64,000 nucleotides of DNA. It comes from Verrucomicrobiaceae bacterium (lineage in GTDB: Bacteria > Verrucomicrobiota > Verrucomicrobiia > Verrucomicrobiales > Verrucomicrobiaceae). The notes under the pieces are model-generated. The model was not told where the DNA came from. It searched no databases and saw only the letters and a list, made by a program, of their open reading frames with translations. Location of the stretch: positions 907,780 through 971,779 of the forward strand of contig JADJPW010000002.1 in the NCBI GenBank assembly GCA_016713035.1, given 5' to 3'. Each line of letters begins with the position of its first letter. Positions within the stretch are counted from its first letter, which is position 1. A program made the position numbers and the translations under genes. Below, in pieces: positions 34,914 to 43,446 of this stretch.

Positions 34914-35249
34914 ATGGACGCACCTGAAGCCCTCCGCGAATTCCTCGGCTATATCGTGGCCAATCTCATCGACCACCCAGATCAGGCCACCATCGCGGTC
35001 GGGCCCGGCTCCAACGGTGCCACCAGCTACCGCGTCACCCTCGCCAAAGACGATGTGCGACACGTCATCGGACGAAATGGCATGACCATCAGCTCCATCC
35101 GCTCGCTCATGAACGTGGCCGCAGAAAAGCACGGCATCAAAATCTCTCTCCGCGTCGATCCCATCAAAATCGAAGGAGAAAAAAGTACTGAGGCTGAATC
35201 CGGCGCAGAAAACTCCGTCGAAGCCGCCGCCACAACCGCAGAAAGTTAG
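34914..35249 (+). CDS. khpA: KH-domain RNA-binding protein KhpA
   Basis: A 111-residue RNA-binding protein. The single KH domain has the core strand LREFLGYIVANLIDHPDQA, a GRNG loop (RHVIGRNGMTISSIRSLMNV, the GxxG motif) and a helical end, followed by a Glu/Ala-rich tail. Its position directly after rpsP is the usual context for KhpA. In other bacteria KhpA works with KhpB/Jag in RNA binding and cell-shape control. ATG at 34914 gives the family N-terminus; a longer in-frame reading from 34767 would overlap rpsP and is rejected. Confidence 0.93.
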   Translation: MDAPEALREFLGYIVANLIDHPDQATIAVGPGSNGATSYRVTLAKDDVRHVIGRNGMTISSIRSLMNVAAEKHGIKISLRVDPIKIEGEKSTEAESGAENSVEAAATTAES

Positions 35250-35298
35250 ATTCACTCGCGAAAAGCTGCTTCGCACCTTTATTTCATCACGCCCAGAC

Positions 35299-36465
35299 AT
35301 GCACGAAACCACAGAGTTGCCCGAAAAGGAGTTCCGCTCCTATGCACCCGGTTTTTGGTCCGAAAAAGGCATCCCCGCCGCAGACTGGAACAGCGCCACC
35401 TGGCAGCTCAAAAACCGCGTCACCACCCTCGCCGGTCTCGAAGAGCATCTCACCCTCACCGATGAGGAACGCGCCGGCGTCCTGCTCTCTGGCAACAAGC
35501 TAGCGATGGCCATCACGCCACACTATTTCAATCTCATCGACCCCTCAGACCCAGGCTGCCCCATTCGCCGCCAGGTCATCCCTCGCATCGAGGAGACTTG
35601 GGACGACCCAGATGAAATGGCAGATCCCTGCGGCGAAGACAGCCACATGCCCGTCCCTGGCCTCGTCCACCGCTATCCAGACCGCGTGCTCTTCCTCGTC
35701 ACCGACCGCTGCGCCAGTTATTGCCGTTACTGCACACGCAGCCGTGTCGTCAGCGGCGTCGGCGAGCAGGAACTGCACACCGAATTCGATGCCGCCTTTC
35801 GCTACCTCGAAAAGCACAGCGAAATACGCGACGTGCTGCTCTCTGGCGGCGATCCGCTGCTTTTTTCCGACGCCAAGCTCGATGCCCTGCTCACACGGCT
35901 CCGCGCCATCAAGCACATCGAATTCATCCGCATCGGCACCCGTGTGCCCATCTTTGTCCCACAGCGCATCACACCCGAGCTCTGCCGCATGCTCGCCAAG
36001 CATCATCCCCTCTGGATGAGCATCCACACAAATCATCCGCGTGAGCTCACTACCGAAGTCCGCGCCGGACTCGAGCTCCTCGCCAACCACGGCATCCCGC
36101 TCGGAAATCAGAGTGTCCTACTGCGCGGCGTCAACGATGACGCAGCCGTGATGAAAAGCCTCGTGCACAAGCTCCTCATGTGCCGAGTGCGTCCCTACTA
36201 CCTCTATCAGTGTGACCTCATCAAAGGCAGCTCACACCTGCGCACCAGCGTCATCGACGGCATCGAAATCATCGAGCAACTCCGTGGCCACACCACCGGC
36301 TACGCTGTCCCACAATACGTCATCGACGGCCCCGGCGGCGGCGGCAAAATACCCGTCAATCCCGACTACGTCCTCCTGCGTGATGAGCAACGCGTCCTCT
36401 TGCGCAATTACGAAGGCAAAACCTTCGATTATCCAGAGCCTGCACTTGTTTCCATTTCGCGTTGA
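35299..36465 (+). CDS. Radical SAM lysine 2,3-aminomutase family protein
   Basis: A 388-residue radical SAM enzyme. The cluster motif is CASYCRYC (C138, C142, C145). LLSGGDPLLFSDAKLDALL, RIGTRVPIFVPQRITPEL, SIHTNHPRELT and NQSVLLRGVNDD are KamA-family landmarks, and the glycine-rich GPGGGGKIPVNPDY carries the PLP-binding lysine. The length and C-terminal region fit lysine 2,3-aminomutase (KamA/AblA) rather than short EpmB. AblB, the acetyltransferase that pairs with AblA in N-epsilon-acetyl-beta-lysine osmolyte synthesis, is not adjacent, so physiological role (osmolyte, lysine degradation or EF-P modification) is open. Confidence 0.87.
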   Translation: MHETTELPEKEFRSYAPGFWSEKGIPAADWNSATWQLKNRVTTLAGLEEHLTLTDEERAGVLLSGNKLAMAITPHYFNLIDPSDPGCPIRRQVIPRIEETWDDPDEMADPCGEDSHMPVPGLVHRYPDRVLFLVTDRCASYCRYCTRSRVVSGVGEQELHTEFDAAFRYLEKHSEIRDVLLSGGDPLLFSDAKLDALLTRLRAIKHIEFIRIGTRVPIFVPQRITPELCRMLAKHHPLWMSIHTNHPRELTTEVRAGLELLANHGIPLGNQSVLLRGVNDDAAVMKSLVHKLLMCRVRPYYLYQCDLIKGSSHLRTSVIDGIEIIEQLRGHTTGYAVPQYVIDGPGGGGKIPVNPDYVLLRDEQRVLLRNYEGKTFDYPEPALVSISR

Positions 36466-36504
36466 TGGCCTCAACGTGCTCCCCACGGCCACAGACCACC
36501 TTTT

Positions 36505-37074
36505 TTGACCCATTTGAGCCGAGAACTCCCCACCCAGCCGAATCCCTGGAAAACGCTCGCCACCCGCGAGACCTACGCCAACCCGTGGATCCGAGTACGC
36601 GAGGACCAAGTCATCAACCCCTCCGGCGGAAAAGGCATCTACGGCGTCGTCCACTACAAAAACCGCGCCATCGGCATCCTCCCCGTGGATGAACAAGGCT
36701 ACACCTGGCTCGTCGGCCAATGGCGCTACTGCCACGACCGATATGAATGGGAAATCCCCGAAGGCGGCTGCCCCGCTGGCGAATCCCCCACCGAAGCAGC
36801 CCTCCGTGAACTCCGCGAAGAAACGGGCCTCATCGCCCAGACGCTCACCCCATTACTCACCGGCCTCCAGCTCTCCAACAGCACTACCGATGAAGTTTGT
36901 GACCTATTCCTCGCCACAGACCTCACCCAAAGCAGCGCCCAACCTGAAGAAACCGAAAAACTCGAGCTCCTCCGCCTCCCACTGAGTGAAGCCGTCCAAA
37001 TGGCCCGTGACGGACGCATACGCGACAGTGTCAGCGTCCTCGCGCTCCTCGCCGCCGCCCACCACGCCTCCTGA
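36505..37074 (+). CDS. Nudix hydrolase (ADP-ribose pyrophosphatase-like)
   Basis: A 189-residue Nudix hydrolase. The Nudix box GGCPAGESPTEAALRELREE (then TGL) fits GX5EX7REUXEEXGU exactly. LVGQWRYCHDRYEWEIPEGG and the VCDLFLATDL strand fit the ADP-ribose/NudF branch, which hydrolyses ADP-sugars. No ATG is available at the N-terminus; TTG at 36505 or 36514 must start translation. It follows kamA-like gene by 40 bases and likely shares its transcript. Confidence 0.88.
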   Translation: MTHLSRELPTQPNPWKTLATRETYANPWIRVREDQVINPSGGKGIYGVVHYKNRAIGILPVDEQGYTWLVGQWRYCHDRYEWEIPEGGCPAGESPTEAALRELREETGLIAQTLTPLLTGLQLSNSTTDEVCDLFLATDLTQSSAQPEETEKLELLRLPLSEAVQMARDGRIRDSVSVLALLAAAHHAS

Positions 37075-37140
37075 GGCTCCCTGGGGGCCCTCCAGAGGCA
37101 TTTAATAGCCCAGAACACGAAAAGGATGGTTTCTGAGCAT

Positions 37141-37168
37141 TTGACACATCTGAGCTGGCTGGTAGTAT
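37141..37168 (+). promoter_or_regulatory. Promoter of rplI
   Basis: TTGACA at 37141-37146, a 16-base spacer, TAGTAT at 37163-37168; rplI starts 32 bases on after a CAGGGGG ribosome-binding region. The -35 is perfect and the -10 differs at one or two positions. Confidence 0.6.
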
Positions 37169-37199
37169 CGCGCCCCTTTTCCCCAGGGGGCAAACATTT

Positions 37200-37709
37200 A
37201 TGGCAAGCACTCAAGTCATCCTCAAAGAACAAATCAAAGGCCTCGGCGCTGAAGCAGACGTGGTCAAAGTGAAGCGCGGTTTCGCCCGTAACTTCCTCCT
37301 CCCCCAGGGCAAGGCCTACGAGGCCACCAAGGGCAACCTGCGTCACACGGAGCGTCTCAAAGCAGTCCGCGCCGAGCGCGAAGCCGCTGAAATGGCTGAG
37401 GCCACCAAACTCGCCTCCAAGCTCAAGAAAGTGAAGCTCAAGCTCACGCTGGCCACTGGCCAAGGCGGCAAAGCCTTCGGAGCCATCACCACCATGGACA
37501 TCGCCAAAGGGATCAAAGATCAGGCTGGCATCGAAGTCGATCGCCACAACATCGTCCTCGAGCGTCCCATCAAAAACACCGGCAACTTCGACATCGAGAT
37601 CAAACTCGGCTACGACATCTCCACAGAGATCAAAGTCGCTGTCACCGCCTCTGGTGACAAAGGCGCTGAAGCCGAAGATGCCGCCTCCGAAGAAAAATCG
37701 GCCGAATAA
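37200..37709 (+). CDS. rplI: 50S ribosomal protein L9
   Basis: A 169-residue L9. QVILKEQIKGLGAEADVVKV and RGFARNFLLPQGKAYEATKG form the N-terminal domain with the usual RNFLLP motif, followed by the long connecting helix and the C-terminal domain (GKAFGAITTMDIAKGIKDQAG, FDIEIKLGYDISTEIKVAV). A short acidic tail (EAEDAASEEKSAE) extends it beyond the usual 150 residues. It is not beside rpsF/rpsR as in E. coli; rpsR is about 6 kb downstream. Confidence 0.97.
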   Translation: MASTQVILKEQIKGLGAEADVVKVKRGFARNFLLPQGKAYEATKGNLRHTERLKAVRAEREAAEMAEATKLASKLKKVKLKLTLATGQGGKAFGAITTMDIAKGIKDQAGIEVDRHNIVLERPIKNTGNFDIEIKLGYDISTEIKVAVTASGDKGAEAEDAASEEKSAE

Positions 37710-37740
37710 GCCGCTCGACATCCACCAACCAATCAAAGCA

Positions 37741-37772
37741 AAGCCGCGCTCAACAGCGCGGCTTTGTCTTTA
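37741..37772 (+). terminator. rplI terminator
   Basis: AAGCCGCGCT (37741-37750), loop CAAC, AGCGCGGCTT (37755-37764), then TGTCTTTA. A perfect 10-bp stem just after the rplI stop. Confidence 0.85.
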
Positions 37773-37796
37773 TCTGGTAAATCGAAGAGAAGCGCC

Positions 37797-39131
37797 TCAA
37801 TCAGCCGCATTCATCGCCAGCAGCGCGGGAAGTAGGCCCTTTTGACGATAAAACTCCGTCTCAGCACGACCCGCCGCTGCCAGATCGACCCGAATCGCTG
37901 CCGCATCACGCTCCGCCAGCACATGCTCACGCAGCAGAGCTGTTTTCCGAGCCTGCAGCGCCAGGAACTCTGCATCCACCACAGGCGTCGCAGGCCATTT
38001 CCCAGCCGCTTGGCCCTCACGCAGCGTTTGCTTGAAAGGCACCCCGCTCCTCTGCGCCTGCTGCTTCGCCTCATTGATACCCGCATACCACTCTGGATGC
38101 ACGAGGCGGTAATAATCACGCATCGCCTGCTTATTGAAATGAATCACCAGCCGTCGTCCATCCACATCGAGGAAGCTCGTCCCACGGAACGAGTCCGCAT
38201 CGATCGTATCGACAAAAAGCAGCTCCTCGCCATCCACCGCGAACTCCCACTTCAGATCCCAAAGCAACAGTCCCGCCGACTCCAGCAGCTCTCGCACCGC
38301 CCAGCCGCCCAGGATCGCCATTTTCACCGTATCCAGAAAGGCCTGACTACTCAGCCCACTCATCAGGAGCGCTTCTTGCTTACTCACAGCTCGATCCTCA
38401 GGCTCATACTTGCTCGTGAGATCATAAACCGGCCTCTCCAGCATCTCCCACACGCGCATCGGGCCACTCAAGCCCAATTCCTGCTCATAAGCACGCTTTG
38501 CCGAGTCAGAAAGGCCTTGGTACTTCTTCAAAACAGAAGAGCCACTCGTCACCCCAAAACGCACAATATACTCCAGTGGCACCACATACGTCCCGCTCTG
38601 GTGAAACTGCATGTAATCGAAAACATGAGTCCCCAGAAGCGTGCGCTGAGGCGGATGCATCACCGGAAATCGCCTGACCACATTCAAACAGCTCGGATTG
38701 GCAGGCATACCTTCACGCACCAGCTCCCCCGTCACCGAATCAAGCATACCCACATGATGCGTCGTCGCCCCGCGCTCCAGCATCGACTCCAGTGGCCCAG
38801 TGAGCAATTCCCTGCGCCAAGCATCATCCATCGGCGTCTTCTCAATCGCCGACTTCACCCGCTGCCATGTCTCAGGCTTCCCTAGACGCGAATACATCGC
38901 ATGTCGAAAGGCCGCACGGTTCAGGTCATTCCCCTCAATCTTAAAAATCGAGCCCACATCGAAAACGGAGCCCGCCTCCGTCGTCTCGCAGACCACAAGC
39001 CCAGGATGCGAAGGCACTGCATACAGAGTCTGCACAGAACCCCGGTAAATAGGTTCGACGAAGCTGTGAATATCGATTTTCGTGGGGAGAGAGTCAGGCG
39101 TGGGCATGGCAAAAGCAGCCGAAACATCCAT
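37797..39131 (-). CDS. Phosphoribosylaminoimidazole-succinocarboxamide (SAICAR) synthase-like, long divergent form
   Basis: A 444-residue protein with the SAICAR synthetase (PurC) fold: IYRGSVQTLYAVPSHP, VVCETTEAGSVFDVG and FKIEGND at the start, then RRFPVMHP, VPLEYIVRFGVTSGSS (PurC: VPLEvVVRN..aGS), TSKYEPEDRAVSKQEAL and LLLWDLKWEFAVDGEELLFVDTIDADSFR. PurC converts CAIR plus aspartate and ATP to SAICAR in purine synthesis. Normal bacterial PurC is about 240 residues; this is nearly twice that, with an insertion near 85-150 and a C-terminal extension. It may be the organism's PurC or a paralogue with another substrate. Convergent with rplI. Confidence 0.75.
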   Translation of the reverse strand: MDVSAAFAMPTPDSLPTKIDIHSFVEPIYRGSVQTLYAVPSHPGLVVCETTEAGSVFDVGSIFKIEGNDLNRAAFRHAMYSRLGKPETWQRVKSAIEKTPMDDAWRRELLTGPLESMLERGATTHHVGMLDSVTGELVREGMPANPSCLNVVRRFPVMHPPQRTLLGTHVFDYMQFHQSGTYVVPLEYIVRFGVTSGSSVLKKYQGLSDSAKRAYEQELGLSGPMRVWEMLERPVYDLTSKYEPEDRAVSKQEALLMSGLSSQAFLDTVKMAILGGWAVRELLESAGLLLWDLKWEFAVDGEELLFVDTIDADSFRGTSFLDVDGRRLVIHFNKQAMRDYYRLVHPEWYAGINEAKQQAQRSGVPFKQTLREGQAAGKWPATPVVDAEFLALQARKTALLREHVLAERDAAAIRVDLAAAGRAETEFYRQKGLLPALLAMNAAD

Positions 39132-39159
39132 TTCCGCCTCTGCGCAAGTCTCAGTCGAA

Positions 39160-40353
39160 TCACGAATCGACTACCAATGACCGCAGCGTGTAAAACGGCT
39201 CCTCCGTTCGTGGCATTCTCCGTGCCCCAGAGCGTCTTCGCGGGCTAAAACTCCCTCGTTGCCGCTCAAACACCTCCTCCACGAACTCTCGGCTCCCCAG
39301 TGCCGCCCCATCACTGAAATACCGCACTCGCTGCCGGATCAGCTCCTTCGCAGATAGCTTTCCACGCTCAAGCCGCACCTCTTGGGCCCTTTCCCGGCTC
39401 ACTCCTCGGCGCTGCACCTCGCCCTCCGCATTTTTTTGCTCCACGGCCGTATCAAAAAGCATCTGCCGATAGCCCTCCGCCGCGCCCTGGCGTCTCCATC
39501 CATCCTCATCACGCCCTGTCACCCGGCAAATGCCGCGCTGGCACTCCCGATTCCCGCCAAGCGCCTCCGCGTAGCCACACCATCGGTAGTCCTTTGGGTC
39601 GCTCACGATACCCGCCCGCACAGGGTTCAAATCAATGTAAGCCGCCATCGTCAGCAGCGGATCACCTTTGCCCTCCACCAGCACCGACTTGAACCGATCC
39701 ATCCACAGCGTGCCCTTGCGCTCATGCCGCTTGTTATACCACCGGCTGAAGCGTTCCTTGACCTCCTTGATGAACACGGAGATATCGCAAAAGCGCTTTT
39801 TGAGAGCCGCAATGCGCTTTTCAGCGAGGTGATGATGCCGTAGCCGTCGCCACTCAGCCAGTTCTGCCTGGAGCTGCTCAACGTAGCTTTTGCTGTAAAG
39901 AATGCGCAGATGGTGCATGAGCTTTTGCTCACCATCCGCGCCCTCGAAGTGATCTTGCAGCCACGCCTTTTGATCAGGCACCTCAGCCAGCACATGGAAG
40001 TGATTTTTCATGATGCAGTAGGTGAGCACGCGCACGCCAGAGAACTCCGACAACCGCCAGAGAATGCGCCGTAGAGCCTCCTTCTCCACCGCATCGAAAA
40101 GCACCGCCCCACCGCAAGTGCGCGACATCGCGTGGTAGCAATGCGAGCGACAGCCCCGCCCCCCGAGAATCCTCCGCCTCCGCCCCTTCCACCCCGTATC
40201 CCAAGGATAGAGTGAGGTCTTCGCATCCACTGGAGTGAGAGCGGCGCTGGCAGAATCACCGACACTCACCCATGTGGAAATACAATTTTCAGGATCAGGG
40301 ATGGTTCGGGTGCGGCGGTTAGATTCGATTTCAGAGAAGGTGGAATGTTTCAT
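39160..40353 (-). CDS. REP-associated tyrosine transposase-like protein (Y1_Tnp), copy 2
   Basis: A 397-residue paralogue of the 27.2 kb transposase. HUH motif NHFHVLAEVPDQKAWLQ, tyrosine-helix FSRWYNKRHERKGTLWMDRF and the DLNPVRAGIVSDPKDYRWCG signature are all intact. The segment around CGYAEALGG to CRVTGRD is nearly identical to copy 1, while N- and C-termini differ, so the two are old duplicates. It starts at ATG 40353; upstream on the minus strand is TATATTATTGCGCACG, sharing ATATTATTG with copy 1. No terminal repeats seen. Confidence 0.86.
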   Translation of the reverse strand: MKHSTFSEIESNRRTRTIPDPENCISTWVSVGDSASAALTPVDAKTSLYPWDTGWKGRRRRILGGRGCRSHCYHAMSRTCGGAVLFDAVEKEALRRILWRLSEFSGVRVLTYCIMKNHFHVLAEVPDQKAWLQDHFEGADGEQKLMHHLRILYSKSYVEQLQAELAEWRRLRHHHLAEKRIAALKKRFCDISVFIKEVKERFSRWYNKRHERKGTLWMDRFKSVLVEGKGDPLLTMAAYIDLNPVRAGIVSDPKDYRWCGYAEALGGNRECQRGICRVTGRDEDGWRRQGAAEGYRQMLFDTAVEQKNAEGEVQRRGVSRERAQEVRLERGKLSAKELIRQRVRYFSDGAALGSREFVEEVFERQRGSFSPRRRSGARRMPRTEEPFYTLRSLVVDS

Positions 40354-40436
40354 GTTTCGTGCGCAATAATATAATGCCAGGCATTAAAATAAAAGCAAGT
40401 CACTGGCTTTTTTTGTGCGACTGATCATATTCGGTT

Positions 40437-41813
40437 ATGGCTTCGCTTATTGATTTGCTGACGGGGGTTTTGGGTTCGGACCGTGTTTCGGTTTCGGAGG
40501 GGGATTTGTCGTTACACAGTACGGACAAATGGTTCGCTGCAAATGCTCCGGAGGTGGTGGTGCATGCTCAGTGCGTTGAAGATGTCGCGTGTACTCTGAG
40601 GCTGGCCAATGAGCATCATATTCCCGTTACGCCGCAGGGAGCGCGTGTGGGGTATGTGGGTGGGGCGGTGCCGATGCAGGGGGGGATCGCACTCTCGGTG
40701 GCCAGGATGAACCGTGTTTTAGAGGTGAATACCCAGGACGGTGTGGCGGTGGTGGAGCCCGGAGTGATCACAGGGGATTTACAGGCAAGGGCTCGGGCGG
40801 TCGGCTGGTTTTATCCCCCAGATCCTGCTTCGCTCAAGGAATGCAGTCTTGGGGGGAATATTGCCACCAATGCGGGTGGGCCGCGATGCCTTAAATATGG
40901 CGTCACTCGTCACTATGTGCTGGGGGTGCAAGCTGTGTTGGCCGATGGCAGGATCGTCGAGGCTGGTGGGCGGTGTCACAAAAATAAGACGGGCTTTGAT
41001 CTCGTGGGTCTGATGGTGGGGAGCGAGGGTCTCCTTGGGGTGGTGACTCAGGCCACTTTAAGATTGATTCCACATCCACCGATGAGGGCGATGCTTTCAG
41101 CGGGCTTTGGTTCGTTCGCGGAGGCGGCGAATGCGGTCCAGTGCATTCTTGGAAGTGGCTTTTTGCCTTCGGCCCTGGAGATTGCAGACAAATTCACCCT
41201 CAGGGCTGCCCGTGAGTATCTTGGCGAGTCAGTGACACCGAGTGGAGAGGCACACCTTTTGGTGGAGATCGATGGGCAGCCTGAGTCTGTCAAAGGTGAG
41301 CTCAAGACTCTGGCAAATTTGGTGAAAGGACTAGGCTGTGTTTGTTTAGAGGAGGCCGTGGGGGAGGATGCTTGCGAAGTGCTTTGGAAGCTGCGCAGGG
41401 AGTTTAGCTACAGCCTACGAAATACGGGGCTGATTAAATTAAACGAGGATATTGTCGTGCCTCGGAGTCGTTTGGTCGATCTTGTGGAGTTCGCAGAAAC
41501 GTTGCAGGCTGAATGCGGTTTTCCGGTGGCTTGTTTTGGGCATGCTGGGGATGGGAATATACATGTGAACATCATGGTTCCGACAATGGATGAGCCTTCT
41601 ATCCGCGAACGAGCAGAGGTCGCTCTGGATCGACTGTTTCACCAAGTGATTGCTTGGGGCGGAGCGATCACGGGGGAGCACGGCATTGGGCTTGCGAAGG
41701 CTCGTTGGTATCCGCATGCGGTGCCGGAGGCGGCACGGTCGATGCATGTGGACTTGAAGCGGGCTCTTGATCCGAAGGGCATTCTAAACCCTGGCAAATT
41801 CGTCTCGGTTTGA
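40437..41813 (+). CDS. FAD-linked oxidase, GlcD/glycolate- or lactate-dehydrogenase-like
   Basis: A 458-residue flavoprotein with FAD_binding_4 and FAD-oxidase-C domains. The FAD region reads VTPQGARVGYVGGAVPMQGG, CSLGGNIATNAGGPRCLKYG and GSEGLLGVVTQATLRL. The C-terminal half has the usual CFGHAGDGNIHVNIM and GGAITGEHGIGLAKARW, ending ALDPKGILNPGKFVSV. Such enzymes oxidise 2-hydroxy acids (glycolate or D-lactate) and pass electrons to an iron-sulfur partner (GlcE/GlcF), neither of which is adjacent. Substrate is therefore inferred from family only. Confidence 0.92.
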   Translation: MASLIDLLTGVLGSDRVSVSEGDLSLHSTDKWFAANAPEVVVHAQCVEDVACTLRLANEHHIPVTPQGARVGYVGGAVPMQGGIALSVARMNRVLEVNTQDGVAVVEPGVITGDLQARARAVGWFYPPDPASLKECSLGGNIATNAGGPRCLKYGVTRHYVLGVQAVLADGRIVEAGGRCHKNKTGFDLVGLMVGSEGLLGVVTQATLRLIPHPPMRAMLSAGFGSFAEAANAVQCILGSGFLPSALEIADKFTLRAAREYLGESVTPSGEAHLLVEIDGQPESVKGELKTLANLVKGLGCVCLEEAVGEDACEVLWKLRREFSYSLRNTGLIKLNEDIVVPRSRLVDLVEFAETLQAECGFPVACFGHAGDGNIHVNIMVPTMDEPSIRERAEVALDRLFHQVIAWGGAITGEHGIGLAKARWYPHAVPEAARSMHVDLKRALDPKGILNPGKFVSV

Positions 41814-41817
41814 CGTT

Positions 41818-42171
41818 TTACGGCGCTTTTTTGAGTTTGGAGAGCACATCGTCAGTGTCGGATGCGGCTAAGCCATCCTGTGGGGCGATTTTTTCCGCGA
41901 TGCGAAAAATGACCAAGATGAACTCCACTATGACGCGGGCAAAGATTGCGTAGGCCAGAAAGGCAAGCGGGGCGGTGAAAAAGCCGAAAAAGCCATCAAT
42001 CCAGCGCCAAGTGTAGATGGCGGCCCCGACCAGGCTGAGGGCATAAATGACTCGGATTAACTTTGGCGTGACGAGGCGTTTAAAACTTAGGTCGAGCACC
42101 AGATCGAGGATGGCGCGGATGAATGACCAGAGACGACTCACGGGCGAGTTGGAGGGGGATTCGTTGTTCAT
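41818..42171 (-). CDS. DUF4282 membrane protein
   Basis: A 117-residue protein with two transmembrane helices: RVIYALSLVGAAIYTWRWID and FFTAPLAFLAYAIFARVIVEFILVIF. This two-helix shape with conserved R-x-E in ARVIVEFIL matches DUF4282, a family of unknown function. ATG at 42171 (MNNESPSNSPVSRLWSF) is preferred; a longer reading to 42330 would add about 50 residues of arginine-rich sequence lying before the DksA-like gene. Convergent with the glcD-like gene, with only four bases between their stops. Confidence 0.75.
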   Translation of the reverse strand: MNNESPSNSPVSRLWSFIRAILDLVLDLSFKRLVTPKLIRVIYALSLVGAAIYTWRWIDGFFGFFTAPLAFLAYAIFARVIVEFILVIFRIAEKIAPQDGLAASDTDDVLSKLKKAP

Positions 42172-42355
42172 GGGGTAAAGTAAGCGCGGCCCGAAGATGC
42201 GGCAATCGCCCAAAATACGGGCTTCTAAAGCAGTTTCCCTCTTTAGGAATACCGTTTGCGCTTTCGGGCAGGCACGCCAGAATCCGCGCCTCTTTTTCCG
42301 GCCTGCAAGGCCGCTCCACCCATAGCTCACCGCTCAACTCAACCCTGCTGACCAC

Positions 42356-43420
42356 ATGCCTGCGAAGAAAACTAAGCCCGCAGCTAAGAAGCCTGCTGCG
42401 AAACCCGCAAAAAAAGCTCTTTCTAAACCATCAGGGAAGCCGAAGGCTGCGAGCAAACCTGCTCCTGCTAAAAAATCCCCCCTAAAATCTGTGAAGAAAG
42501 CATCCGCTAAAAAAGCGCCCGTCAAAAAGCCCGTCGCGAAAAAGCCCATAGCAAAAAAAACTGCTGCTAAAAACACGGTCGCTAAAAAAGCTGTGCCAGC
42601 TCCGAAGAAGGTAGTCCCAGCCAAAAAGGCAATTCCAGTGGCGGTGAAAAAAGCCGCCGCCGCTCCAGCCAAGAAGCCAGTGGCTCCGGCCAAGGCTCCA
42701 GTAAAGGTGGCAGCACCAGTCAAGGCCGCCCCTGCTGCAAAAACTGCGCCCACCGCGAAGCCTTCCAGCAAATCTTCTTCAGCCAAGCCAGCTTTGGCCG
42801 TGATGCCAAAACGGAGTCTCACGAGTGGCCCTAAAACAGGCACTCCGCGCTCTCGCTTGGTCGAGGATGAGGGGGCTACTATCGAGATCGCTAAAGGTCC
42901 GGTGAAAATGACGCCGTTTCTCAAAAAGCAAAAGCAACGCCTCTTTGAATTGCGCGATGCTTACATGAACTCTATCGAGGGCGTTTCTGCGGAAACTTTC
43001 CGCGAGGGGGCTGATGCCTCCGCTTTCGGCATGCATCAGGCCGACGCAGGTAGTGACGCTTATGACCGTGATTTCGCACTGAGCCTTTTGGGCAAGGAGC
43101 AAGATGCACTGTATGAGATCAATGAGGCCCTCAAACGTATCGATAATGGCACCTACGGTATCTGCGAGGGAACCGGAGAAAAAATCATGGAGGAGCGCTT
43201 GGAGGCCATGCCATTTGCCCGCTATGGCATCAAATGGCAGGAGAAAATCGAGCGTGAAGGCCGCCGTAGCAGCTGGAATCGCCCCGTACATAGCCTCTTC
43301 GGCCTGGATGACAGTGCTGAAGACGATAAGGATGATGACAAGGATGAGGAGGAAACCTCGACCAATACAGCATCGAATACGAACAACAGTGGAGAGTCAC
43401 TTGACTTCAGTAAAGAGTAG
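42356..43420 (+). CDS. DksA/TraR-like protein with histone H1-like N-terminus and eroded zinc finger
   Basis: A 354-residue fusion. Residues 1 to about 150 are almost only Lys, Ala, Pro (repeating AKKPVAKK-type units), like eukaryotic/bacterial H1-type tails that bind DNA. The second half is a DksA-like helical hairpin plus finger (KKQKQRLFELRDAYMNSIEG, DRDFALSLLGKEQDALYEIN). The finger region GTYGICEGTGEKIMEERLEA then MPFARYGIKWQ keeps only one of the four zinc cysteines (second became Thr, third Gly, fourth Trp). An acidic tail (DDKDDDKDEEE) closes it. DksA modulates RNA polymerase with ppGpp; here DNA-binding and polymerase-binding parts may be joined. Function inferred. It precedes rpmG-rpsR. 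Confidence 0.82.
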   Translation: MPAKKTKPAAKKPAAKPAKKALSKPSGKPKAASKPAPAKKSPLKSVKKASAKKAPVKKPVAKKPIAKKTAAKNTVAKKAVPAPKKVVPAKKAIPVAVKKAAAAPAKKPVAPAKAPVKVAAPVKAAPAAKTAPTAKPSSKSSSAKPALAVMPKRSLTSGPKTGTPRSRLVEDEGATIEIAKGPVKMTPFLKKQKQRLFELRDAYMNSIEGVSAETFREGADASAFGMHQADAGSDAYDRDFALSLLGKEQDALYEINEALKRIDNGTYGICEGTGEKIMEERLEAMPFARYGIKWQEKIEREGRRSSWNRPVHSLFGLDDSAEDDKDDDKDEEETSTNTASNTNNSGESLDFSKE

Positions 43421-43446
43421 CCTAGCCTCCGCGCCCCAAAAAATTT

